A DNA stretch of 64,000 bases. Source: Selaginella tamariscina. Lineage: Eukaryota; Streptophyta; Lycopodiopsida; Selaginellales; Selaginellaceae. The notes beneath the pieces were generated by a model, which saw only the letters and a list, made by a program, of their open reading frames with translations, was not told the origin of the DNA and searched no databases. The position numbers were made by a program, and so were the translations under genes. The stretch spans positions 62,001-126,000 of the forward strand of contig PUQB01000413.1 of assembly GCA_003024785.1 (NCBI GenBank), read 5' to 3'. Below, in pieces: positions 48,841 to 59,398 of the stretch (positions are counted from its first letter, which is position 1; each line of letters begins with the position of its first letter).

Positions 48841-49204
48841 CATGTAAATATATATGTGTATTAGTATATATAAGTTGTATATCTCATTTTATTACTTTTA
48901 TTATCTTATCATAATATTTCAAGTAAAAACTAGGAAACTATGTAAAACTGTCCAGAACTCACATTTGTGGTGGTTCTAAAACGAATGTTATCTTTCTTTT
49001 GCACTAGCACAAATGTGAGCTTTAGACAGTTAATCTCGTCCACTTCTCTCTTAGACAAAGCAAGGTGTATGTGAATTTATCTGTGTATTATTTTTGTATA
49101 TTCGGGTTTATAAAAGTGTGTGTGCGTTTTTATATGATTTATATTCATAGTGTATTATTTTACAGAAGGACGATTTGATCAAACAAGGAGATTGAGTCAT
49201 TAAT

Positions 49205-52200
49205 ATGGAGTTGTCGTCAAATTCTGGGTAAGAATTAAAATAAAATCTGTTATATTCGGATATGTGTTTAAAGAATTAATCATTTTTGTATTCAAATGTG
49301 GCATTGAGGTGACATTGAAGACGAGAGCAGGAGAAGAGATGGGCAGGGAGATTCTGGAATCAACTTGGCCATATTTTAAACTAAACGGGAAGCGCATTGA
49401 AACAAGCATGGTTGCTGTCAAATTAACCTCTGTCACATCGCATGGACAAGCAAAACTAGATTCGTTAATCAAGCATCCGAAAGCATGCTACGAACCCAGA
49501 TTGAACGATGCTCGACACATATGCCTTGTTCCATCCAATGTCACGTTCTCAGATCCAGAGGTCACCAGTTACAACATTAATTTCGGGTGGTCTTGTTGAC
49601 TTGACGTTCACGTGTTCACTAATGATGTTGACCGTGGAGTTCTTCTTTAACTCAACGAAAGCTCATTTATGGAGGGATCCAATTAGATGTCTACTTCGAA
49701 GATCTTTAGACTCATCAAGTAGGTGTATTCTCAGCAGAGATTGCTTCACAATACAGAACATCCACAAGTGGAGCAATCGTCCCTTTTCACATTGAAGAAG
49801 AACACAGCGACATCATAAGGGAGATTGAGATGGTGGTGCGGTCTCAGGTTCTTTACAGATCACGTTCAATTTGCTTAGAAAACTTCGGGAGCTGGAAGAG
49901 TGTGCCGAAAACATTAGAACATCATCAATTAGGGATCACACATGTTGATTTGGATCGTAAAAGAAAATCATCAGTCGTTTTATCAGCTGCACCTGTGGCA
50001 TTCCATGCTGGAATAAGCCACAAGGAAATGATGTTGGATGATAGGATTTATGAGTGTAGGGTTAAGTATTGCAGCGTGAACCCAAACTTCAATTACATGC
50101 CACTCAACCAAGAACGTGTAGCTAAGCTCATGGAGAAGATGAAGGACGACAATTCTTATACTGTTTCACATAATGCTGTTTTGTGTCCATACTACGAGAG
50201 AAACAAAGGCGCTGACAAAGTGTGGATCACAACACCGGAATAAATGATGAAGATTCAAATGGAGAATAGAAAATCAATCAAGTACTACATCATTAATGAC
50301 CAGCACACAATAACGGCAGCCTAATGACTTTTCGATGAACACAACAAAGGAATGATGGCAACAAAACTTTCTGAACATACCCGTGAGAAGCTGACAAAAA
50401 GATCGGCATTTTTAATGAAGGCAAATCTCACAATCGAGCACCATAAGTTATGGGTGGAATGGGACGCTGCAGACACCAACCACTACAACATCAAAAATAT
50501 GGGAGAAGTTCAAACACATGCGAGCCGTGTGGGAATCTCTCAGCGACCACAAAGAGCTACTGCAGGGAATACACAATGTGCGATGTATCGGGTAAGTAAA
50601 TTGTTTGGGCGGGATTTATCTTGCTGGTATATTAATTCTCCCTTTTTTTCTAGAGAGTTGAAGAAATTGTTGATCGTCGAGGACTCTGCAGGCCAGATGT
50701 GGTGCTTCTCAAGAAGCTGCAGTGGTCACTAGGACACTGTTGAGAGCGTCCAACCCCGGGGTTCGGCCGACAAGCCGGGCCTTACCTCAGGAGTAATGGA
50801 AGGTATTGGATGGCCTCTACCCGAACACCGCGAGGGCCGTGTACAGGTAAGAGGGAGTTCTACTGAGATGACTGGGTAGAGAGTGTTGCGGGGCCCAGGA
50901 GTGGAGCAAGCAGGGAGTGCCCGCTTGTAAGGTGAATAGAAGGAAAATGGATATATATTGCCTATCTGAGTACAAACTATCTCCGACAGTGGAGCAAGAT
51001 ATAAGACGCAGACTTGACTCCAAAAAAGACCCTGACCCACTACCCGCCTTCCGGCTTATATAGTGGGTTACCTACCACTAGACCCTAAGTACAGGTGGCG
51101 CCTTCCCACTGGTCTGCCGCCTAGTGACAAAGTCCTGCCTACCACATTTATGCGCCTCCCCACGCATGCTGTCCTTCGTACCCTGAGTAGTTGGTTCGAA
51201 TGATCGGATCTACGCATGGTTACGCCACCGCCTGACATCGGTCGCCCTCAATCCGTACCTAAAGTACCTCCCTTATCCGGCGCTTTGTCCCGTCGCTCAT
51301 CCGCGCTGGTGGACGTCCCGCCGGCTGGCTGTGTAACAGTGTCGGGCCACCATCAACCAATTGTAGTAGTTGATTTTGCCCAAGTGGGCGGGAAGGAAAA
51401 CATCCTTTTTAATGATGTTGATTTCTTGTCCGAGGATAGGATCTTTGCCAAATGGTTGGGGATTATGGAATCCTTTGTAAAAGGAACACTGAAGAAGAAG
51501 CAGACAAGTGAAGGGGAGCCTTCGAGAAGTCTGCAAAGAAACCCAATAAACGCCGAAGGCTAAGTCTGTTCAATCTACAAAGGATGTAGACAACGATTTC
51601 AAGCTCACATGGTTGAAGCCTTTAAATGGAACAACGATGGAGGAGATGGAAGTCTTGGCTGATTTGTGATTGATGCAAACTACAAATTAACAATAACAGC
51701 CCCACCTCTCCTTTTCATCTCAAGGCAATGGAGTTGAAGACGGTCAGGCACTTTAAGGAGTGGTTGGGAATACACTGCCACAAACTGGGTTGGACCTCGG
51801 CTTCAACATACAAAGAGGTCAGTAAATATTTGCATGTGACAAACGATGATATGCTTGTCGAATGGGTGAATCAATCGGAAGATCTGGGTAAGAATCTATT
51901 GCACGCCAACCAAAAAGAGAACATTGCGATGACGCCTTCTCTTATGGCAGTCCTTCAGCAGCGGAGAACCGAGTTGAACCTTATAAAGGAGGATGCTACG
52001 AATCACGACAAGCCCTACAGATGTTTGTTGTTGATTCGGAGATTTATGGGGTAACATCACTGCTTAGAAACCGTTTCAATTGTTCGTGATGGATCGGCGG
52101 GTGTCAAAAAATCCTTCGACAGACAGACACTAGAGGATTTGGTGGAGAAACTTAGCCGTGCAAGCATGTACAAGAAGGTATTTATTATTGAATTCATGCT

Positions 52201-52957
52201 TGCACTCTTGACTGATATCTACGTTTTTAGGTATTTATTTCTTGATTCTTGCTCATGTCACCGATACTTTTGCCTTTGCCTTTGCCAAGAAAATAACATC
52301 GTTGGACAGGATTTTATATGAATGATGCTGATCGAAGTGCATTGATACGGTTGTTCACTTGGTTGTTAGGAATGCGCCAAACAATTTCAAACTTCCAAAT
52401 GACTGGCCAGGCATCTTGTTTGCACTCCAACGGGCCTGAACCTCCATCCGATACACCGATAGCTGAGAGGACGTATTCGGCAATGTACGTTATCCAAACA
52501 TTACAAGTCAAGCGCACAATCGTCAACTTGATCAGGGGTCCTCACAGTGATGTGTGGGTTTTTACTACTGCACTAGGGGGTCCGTCTTGAAGGAGTGTTA
52601 CCTTCGGGATACATGTGTGTTTGCCGTTGAAAGGATAAGACCATGGTTGAGGACCTGAACAAGTGGATAGAGAGGTTCTCAACTGACTACCCCAACAAAC
52701 CCATACAGGAGTATTTGAGAAAGTTCCCTCCCGATAAGTGCGATAGCTTTGAAGGCGAATCTGGTTCAATGTCGGAGTCTGAGGACGAACTTCAATCAGA
52801 TATTAGACCGGAAGTTATCTCGAGGAGTACAGAACATTCACACACTCCATTACCCATGGAAAACATCAACAGAAGATACGAAGATCATGAACCATCTCAC
52901 AAGCGGCTAGACCTTCTTCGCCTCACTCAGAAGGTAATAGCGAAGAAGAATTGTTAA
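49205..52957 (+). CDS. ParB-like domain plus putative DNA methyltransferase-like region, frameshifted
   Basis: A short first exon (MELSSNSG, 49205) precedes a long, frame-broken coding region. A ParB/sulfiredoxin-like fold is suggested by PNFNYMPLNQERVAKLMEKM (about 50089-50148) followed by YYIINDQHTITAA (50283-50321), matching the ParB pattern of N-x-R-V-x-x-L then (I)x(D/N)GQHRxxAA. After 51340 lies a possible motif IV relic (TITAPPLLF, about 51690-51715). RTIVNLIRGPHSD (about 52511) then GSVLKEC...TCVFAVER (about 52580-52640) resembles the beta-class N4/N6 methyltransferase order of motif IV, then motif I. Key residues are altered: Ala in place of the usual Asp before PP, and only one of the FxGxG glycines. 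A 104-residue acidic tail closes the gene. A GC-rich insert (50738-51338) interrupts it. ParB likeness is moderate; methyltransferase assignment is tentative. Confidence 0.5.
50591..50655 (+). other. Short intron carrying a relic of the array palindrome
   Basis: The likely intron starts gtaagtaaat and ends ctttttttctag. It contains gggcgggatttatcttgctg, which matches the left half and centre of the GGCGGGATTAATCCCGCC palindrome about 1.8 kb away from array 2. Confidence 0.6.
50738..51338. mobile_element. GC-rich insertion with TGTT...AACA ends, possibly a solo LTR
   Basis: This 601-bp segment is much richer in GC than its surroundings. It starts TGTTGAGAGCG and ends GCTGTGTAACA; including neighbours, the ends read gacactgtt and aacagtgtc, a 9-bp inverted repeat. 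A TATA-like box (gcttatatagtggg) lies near 51054. It splits the + strand reading frame between LLKKLQWSLGH and HQPIVVVDFAQVGGKEN. No direct target duplication is visible. A solo LTR is the simplest guess, with a small TIR element as the alternative. Confidence 0.5.
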
Positions 52958-53167
52958 TAAGTTCTTAGAGTGATGAATAGTTGTAAATGAGTGTAACATA
53001 AGGCATTTTTGTATATTTCGTTTATATTTGTACAGAAAATAAATTCTCAAGGATTAATGAAGCTTTTAGTTCAAACATGGGTCACACATTAACAAGGTAA
53101 ATAATATACCTTGATAATTTTAAGGTCAGCTAATATCATTTTGCAGATGTAATGAAACATTGAGAAC

Positions 53168-54313
53168 ATGGATTTTCAGCATTGCCATGAGGTAAGAGAG
53201 GGGTTTGGCAAAAATTTCTTGTGCCACATGTCAGAATGACAGAGTTCATGCAGGAAATGGATAATAATGCAGCTCAAAACATCGTTACCATGGGGGCCAC
53301 TTCATTTTTCATCACTATTTTATTGGCTTCAGTTCCGAAATCAATTTCTTCAGCGCATGCAATATCTGAATCTTGTAAGGATGATGTACAATTAAATGAT
53401 AAAGGGATAGGCAACGATATAGTGGCAACGATAAATGTGAAAGGGAGCAAACAAGTGATTTGCAAAGTATTCAAGAGGCAACGCTACCCATGTTACTCAT
53501 GGCCATATTGTGTTGTTGGATGTCAATGGTGTTCTGCTTCATCGACAAAGGCCCGAGGATAGGAAAAAGAAATCAAACAAGGAGATTTCATTCCTTGTCA
53601 TGGTAAATTTCGATATGATATTATTTTTCGTCCAGGTTGGATCGTCTCTTTCAAAAGCTTAAGGAGATGGGTGCCTTGTGGGGATTTGGTCATGCATGCA
53701 GATTCATAACTTACACCGCTGTGAATTTGCTTAAGAAACATTGTAGTGTTGCAGAAGAGGTGATTCGTAAAGATTGGATTTTTGACCAACGAGTATGTTA
53801 TAAACCTCTCGAATTTCACAATATAAGAAAGGAAAGCAAGCCATACTTCTTCAAGAATGAAAGAATAATTGAGAGATCAGTCACTTAAGGATAACGAAGA
53901 AACACATATCTTAGTGGTAGACGACTCTTCAGAAGGCTATGCTCAACCAAAACATTGCTTGTATTCATCCAATCACTTTCGATCCATATTCTGATACCGA
54001 TATCATGGATGAGCTAGTGAACTACTTGGATACGTGCCTCAGAAAGAAGAATCTCAAAATTTTGTGAGCAGTATCCACCGTATCAACATTTCCTGAAGCT
54101 TTTCTTTCTCGTGATTTTGAATTTTATAAAATGAAGGATAGCAACCGGGCACTTTATAATATTATTCTTAAGGAACGTCATTTTTTAGATGAGCCTTTAT
54201 GCAGACCTGGTCTTATTACATCTTATGTATTAACAAGGATGGCAACTCCCAATTGCATTCGTGAGAGTGTTAGTGGTGGCAACAACATCAAGATATTGAC
54301 CAAAATGATTTGA
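53168..54313 (+). CDS. FCP1/NIF-like HAD phosphatase, frameshifted
   Basis: The core HAD motif IVLLDVNGVLLHR lies at about 53507-53545, with the nucleophile aspartate at 53519; the usual DxDx(T/V) reads D-V-N-G-V. It is followed by FRPGLDRLFQKLKEMGALWG (about 53627), equivalent to the FCP1 block (V)RPGLxxFLxxL. Next come DWIFDQ, ILVVDDSSEGYAQP (about 53906), equivalent to the IDDSP motif III, and NIACIHPITFDPYSDTDIMDE then LVNYLDTCL (about 53955-54040), which fits the C-terminal part of FCP1-homology domains. A tail to 54313 has no recognised domain. At least three frame changes are needed. Members of this family dephosphorylate proteins, some the RNA polymerase II tail; the target here is unknown. 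It follows the ParB-like gene in the same direction. Confidence 0.65.
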
Positions 54314-54646
54314 TTAATCCGGAGAGTGATGATTTAACAAAATGAGGAGATTTCTCTTATGTTAGAAGAAAGTATTTATAAAAAATTAACATGTTGATAA
54401 GAAAATGATTTCATTTGTAATTATGTTTGATAGTATTTTTATTATTGTAAATATTTTTAGAATAAGAATAATATGAATATTCTAAGATATTTTAGGAATA
54501 TTCCTTACTAAGTAAGGTTATTGAAGGATTAATTAATTAATTAATTAATATTTAAGGCTTAATTACATATTAATTAAATGATTAATTAATAATTAAAACT
54601 TAAGTATTAATTAGTAATTTATTTTATATTCCCATTTTCATGTATC

Positions 54647-54670
54647 ATGCCCACTTTAGTTACAACGTGC
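54647..54670 (-). repeat. Right terminal inverted repeat
   Basis: On the minus strand it reads CACGTTGTAACTAAAGTGGG then CATG, pairing with 40440-40463 at 22 of 24 positions. Chromovirus sequence starts two to three bases outside it. Confidence 0.65.
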
Positions 54671-54671
54671 A

Positions 54672-56880
54672 TATGTGGAGTTCTTGGGGAACATTGTCTC
54701 GCCTGCAAGAATTTCTATAGATCCGACCAAGGTGAGGACTGTGTTAGATTGACAAGTCCCTCAGTTTGTATGAGATGTTCAGTGTTTCCTTGGCTTTGCC
54801 AACTTCTACCACAAGTTCATCAATGATTACTCCAAAATCGTGTTGCCACTCACCACACTCACACAGAAGGACAAGCAGTTTGTGTGGACACAAAAGGCAG
54901 ATGCTGCTTTTAACGCCCTGAAGCAGGTCTTCACCTCTGCTTTGATATTGGCTCACCCGGATCTTGACAAACCTTTTATCATTGAGGCCAATGCATTGGA
55001 CTTTGCACTTGGGAGCATCCTTTTTCAAGTTGGCGAAGATGATCAACTCCACCCGGTAACGTTTCACTCCCACAAGTTTTTCACACTGGAGATCAATTAT
55101 GAGATACATGACAAGGGACTTCTGGCTGTTGTGAATTCGCTTGAAGAATAGAGGTATTTCCTGGAGGGTTCACCACACTAGGTAGTAGTCTACAACGACC
55201 ATAAGAACCTCATGTACTTCTAGTCAGCACGAGTTTTAAGTCGTCAGCAGTTTCGTTGGGCCCAGTTCTTATCATGGTTCAACTTTGTCATTACGTATCG
55301 ACCAGGTTCACAGCAGAGTAAGCCGGACGCTCTATCCCGATGGTCCTACTTGGCTCCTCATCCCAGTGATTTAGCATTTGACCAACTTCTTTTGGGGTCT
55401 AACCTAACCGTTTGAAAGTGATGGTTGCTGAGGTAACACCATCCTCAATGGATTCCAACATTTTGACATGGTTCGCACGATGCTACCAATTGATGCCTTT
55501 GCTCAGGATGTCTTGAACCATATTGTTCCAGATCGCACTTCGAGTTTCAATCCCAATTATGACCATGTGACTAACAGGCGGTTCGATGTTCGTGATAGCT
55601 TGCTGTTCTATAACAAACTCCTATATATACCAGAAGGTCCTTGCCGCCTTCAGGTATTACAGTCTTGCCATGATGCTATTGTTGCCGGACATTTTGGAGC
55701 TCGCAAGACATTCGAGGTTCCTCGTCCATCACCCATACGGTTTGCTCCAGTTATTGCCTATTCCAAGTGGCTCCTGGAAGTCAATTTCTATGGACTTCAT
55801 CACCGATCTCCCAAGTTCTAAAGGATTCGATTTAGCATTAATTATAGTAAATAGGTTTCCAAATGGCTCATTTCATCCCATGCACCAAATCCATCACAAG
55901 CGAAGACGGTTGATCTAGTGGTACAGGAGGTCTTTTGGTTACATCGCTTGCTAGAGGACATTGTCAATGATCATGGCCCTATGTTGCTGCTAAGTTTTGG
56001 AAAGCGCAGTTGCTCGAGCTCCTCCATATTCAGTGCAAGCTCTCCTCAAGTTACCATCCACAAACTGACGGTCAGACCGAGCATACCATCCAAACCATGG
56101 AGTAGTACTTTTGGTGCTTTAGCAACTACCAGCAAGACAACTGGGTTGACCTTTTGCCTATTATAGAGTTCACATACAACAACTCGGTGCATACCTCAAC
56201 ATGTCAGTCACCGTTCTTTACAGTCACTGGCAACATCCCCGATGGTCTTTGCATTCCCGCATTGATGTCCATGTGAACCTATCAGCTGAAGCCCGTCTTC
56301 ATCGTCTTCATCGGATTCATGAGGAGTTGGCTCATCACTTGCACCATGCCCAAGCTTCCCACAAAGCGGCTGCTGATCAACACTGCCGTCTTGCTCCTGC
56401 TTTTCAAGTTGGTGATTGAGTTTGGCTCCATCAACACAATTTCAGAACCACCAAGCCATGTGATAAACTTGATTACCAACGCCTTGGACCATTTCCTATA
56501 GTTGGTAAGATCAATGATGTCGCCTTTCGTCTTCAACTTCCAAACACCATGAAGGTTCATTTGGTCTTTCATGTCTCTGTCCTTGAACCATAATACTCTG
56601 AATACTTTTGCCAATTTCACGGTACCACCACCACCACCAGTCAAGTTTGATGGTACACCAGAGTACGAGGTTGCTACTATCCTGGATTCTAAACTTCTTT
56701 GTGGTAAGCTCTACTACCTCATTGATTGGGTGTTACTCTCCAAGCGATCGTACTTGGGAGCCAGAGGAGAATCTTGCTCATGCTCTAGAGGCGATTGCCA
56801 CTTTTCATCGCCAATACCCTGCCAACCACGTCAAGCTCGTGCTACAGCTCGTGGAACTCGCCATCGAAGAGGAGGAATGG
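54672..56880 (+). pseudogene. Second chromovirus copy, 5'-truncated: RT tail, RNase H, integrase, chromodomain
   Basis: Homology with the copy at 33061-36590 begins within the RT, at VEFLGNIVSPA (about 54673). RNase H follows: [34 protein letters not shown], then after stops [17 protein letters not shown]. The integrase zinc finger is near 55650 ([20 protein letters not shown]) and the core near 55780 ([17 protein letters not shown]). The GPY/F region and a chromodomain (TPEYEVATILDSKLLCGKLY) run to about 56870. A purine tract (cgaagaggaggaatgg) abuts the LTR. Many stops and frameshifts are present. This copy keeps the stretch across which the other copy is broken, so it shows what lies at that breakpoint. 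Confidence 0.9.
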
Positions 56881-57290
56881 TGTCATGAACACCATAATAT
56901 ACCGAGACGATGCTGATGCTAATACTAGAATATGCCGATACCAAGTTGATGCTGATGCTAATATGCCAACATTAAAATATTTATTTGAGATATTTTAGGA
57001 TCAGGAGCTGATGGTTCAGATTCAGATCCAAAAACCAGTGGTCTAGATTCAGATCTGTAATCAGTGGTCCAGATCCAAGTTCAAAATCGGAGGTCCAGAT
57101 TCAGAGCTACACAGTCATCCATGGACGCTAGGCTTTATATATAAAGGAGGTTAGAATTAAGTTTTCAGTATTCCAGTTCAACACTAGTTGTTGGCCGATC
57201 TCTTGTAACATTAATTTAATATACTTTTCCTTTTCATTTTTCTTCACTAAAGATTTCGCTTTTACTCTGTTTTTGGCTTCGGCCTTAACA
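56881..57290 (+). repeat. 3' LTR of the second chromovirus copy
   Basis: It starts TGTCATGAACACC and ends GGCCTTAACA. It is 410 bp long and homologous to the other three LTRs of the family in this window. The TATA-like 'ctttatatataaagg' lies near 57132. Confidence 0.92.
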
Positions 57291-57687
57291 CATGGAATGC
57301 AAGAATCATTTATTGTATCATTTGGCACTTAGATAGAGATGGTTGCCATCTCCAACATTCCATCATGTACATGTGCAGGCTTTAAGAAGACGAAAGTTGG
57401 AGCCCTTGTTTGCATATGTACTTTGTTTACAATTGCGTCCTTGGACTCAATCCATCACTTATTTTCTTTAGCAGCATGTTCTAAGCAACATAGAGGTTCA
57501 TTGCTTACTTGTTAGCTATCAAAGGAACAAACGATCCTCTAGTTATTGGATCATAACCTTAATTGAGAGGTAGGTTTCGAGTCTTGCATAATGAACTGCG
57601 CTAACTATGTTTTTGAAATGTTGTAAATGTGGATGGCAAACTTGGCAATATTAACTTTAAAAAAGCCCTTAATATTTCTAGTTAATT

Positions 57688-58452
57688 CACACCACACATT
57701 AACTTATTAACATTAATTAAATTTAATGTAATTGTCTTCACACTAGCCTAAACATTACATTAAATTTTGAAAAGATAATGTAATGCGACAATAATAATGA
57801 ACATAATTTTTCCCTAACTAATGAAATCGTGATAGTTATATACCTTTTACAATTGATGACATTTGTTAATGCAAATCTATTCACACCAATTAAACATTAA
57901 ATTAAAAGATAATGTCCAACTAATGTTTTCTTTATAAAATTTGGCATTAAGTTGCCAAGATTTCTTGGCATTTTAATGTCATAGGCTTTAGGGTTTACAT
58001 TAGAGTGTGGAAACGGACGCTCCTCCCACATTGTACATAGCTGAGCATATATTTAAATTAAATTTTGTAATTAAATTAAATTTTGTAATTAAATTTTTAA
58101 ATATTAAATATTATTTTAAATCTCAATTTGTGTGTGTGCATGTGTATGCGGAAACTAAAAGAAAATTAAAAATTTGCAGAACCTAAAATAATATTTAATA
58201 TTTAAATATAATAAATTGAGCTTTTAATATAAAATTAATGTAAAACATATGTGAAAACACATATATATTAATAACTCTAATGTAATATAGTGTGAAGTCA
58301 TTTACATTATATTAAATTAAGTTAGGTTACATTAACTAAAAATTTTCTAATGTTATGATTAACTAATGCTGATGTGAAAATCAATGATATTAACTAATAA
58401 CATTAAGCTAATAAACAATTAATGTAATGTTCAAACTTACTGTGTGGTGTGA
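57688..58452. mobile_element. Possible MITE of about 765 bp
   Basis: The left end tcacaccacacattaactta and the complement of the right end, tcacaccacacagtaagttt, agree at most positions, and both lead into ATTA-rich stretches ending near 'aacattaattaa'. The interior is AT-rich, contains further copies of 'ttcacacc' and 'acattacattaa', and has no coding. No target duplication was found, so the exact ends are uncertain. Confidence 0.45.
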
Positions 58453-59398
58453 CTCAGCCCTTATAGTTTAGTTCGGAAATATTCAACCAGGTCGGCAATT
58501 AAGTATCGCATTCTCTTAAATAAAACTGACTATTTAAAGTATATTCATGTGAATATACTAAAATATTAGAGAATATCTGTGGATATGCTCTAAGCCTCCT
58601 GTACGAAACCACACCCATAAGGGTACGTTGGACCTTGTAAGTATACGTTGGACCGTCACAAATGCATGACTACGCCAGTGTACTACCTAAAACAGTTAAT
58701 ATTGCACTTAAAATTTAAAGTGTGAAGAGCGTATAAAGAAACGAGAATATGAATATTTTTTGTACATAAAAAGAAAAAATTAAACAAATATGGACGCTTT
58801 TTTAATCTTTTAATCCCACCGGTTCCAGAAGCATGATATCATCGTACTGGAACTTCGCACAAAGGGAGGTTGCAGAGCAGGAGAAATCCGAAAGGTAGGG
58901 TGCAAAGCAGAGCAGGAGAAATCCATCGAAAAATCCATTTCGTAGACGAACTATCATTATTCTAATCGTGCTGGAAGCCCAAAAGAACCGTCTTCACTGC
59001 CAAAAACGAACAAACATATCAAGGTTTCGGCCTGGTAAGAGCAATGAGTAAAAATACCAATGTTAATGTATTCTAGTTTAGCTGATCTTACCAAAGAAAA
59101 AGATTTTTTGTCTCTTTCATGTTTCACAGTCATACATGCAATTTACAAAATTTTATTTGAGATCTTTAGTAATTTGCAAGCCGTGGATCGTTCACTGAAT
59201 TTTACTGTTCTTTTTCATTGACGTCCTGCTGTTCTTTTTAGGTGAGACCATTTATGGAGCGTGGAACACAACCAACAGCAAAAAGGGTTATCCTTTTTAG
59301 TCAAGTTGATCGCGAGTAGGTTTGCGCCATTGTTGAGGTGTTTCCTTGTTGATTATTCTAGGATTCTTATCGGATTGTAAACCAACTGCAAATCTCAG
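58453..59398. other. Upstream region of the ABCG gene, no separate gene seen
   Basis: It probably holds the promoter and untranslated leader of the transporter gene. The segments 'agcaggagaaatccgaaag' (about 58876) and 'agcaggagaaatccatcg' (about 58913) form a short direct repeat. No further coding exon was recognised. Confidence 0.4.

Larger units (their letters stand above)
40440..54670. mobile_element. Candidate giant DNA transposon with outward-facing genes and palindrome arrays
   Basis: Ends: 40440-40463 and the complement of 54647-54670 agree at 22 of 24 positions (consensus CAYGTTGTAACTAAARTGGG then CATG). Inside, left to right: about 600 bp of AT-rich DNA, a minus-strand DUF7869-like gene (41041-44044), palindrome array 1 (44182-44935), a block of tandem and microsatellite repeats (45000-48090), palindrome array 2 (48096-48840), + strand ParB/methyltransferase-like and FCP1-like genes (49205-54313), and 330 bp of AT-rich DNA. 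Both termini carry GAATATTC palindromes within 180 bp of the end. The mirror layout argues for one unit. No target duplication was found. The right flank starts a truncated chromovirus, while the left flank is unrelated, so rearrangement after insertion, or a false pairing of ends, remains possible. Confidence 0.5.

Noticed and set aside
50729-51040. Minus-strand open frame in the GC-rich island
   Set aside because: High GC alone produces long open frames; no family motifs were seen.
50734-51341. CACTA transposon ends (cactgtt...aacagtg)
   Set aside because: The ends fit loosely, but there is no 3-bp target duplication and no subterminal repeats.
40431-54679. Target-site duplication for the large element
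   Set aside because: Flanks aacataata and catatgtgg share only CATA at unequal distance from the ends; not accepted as a duplication.
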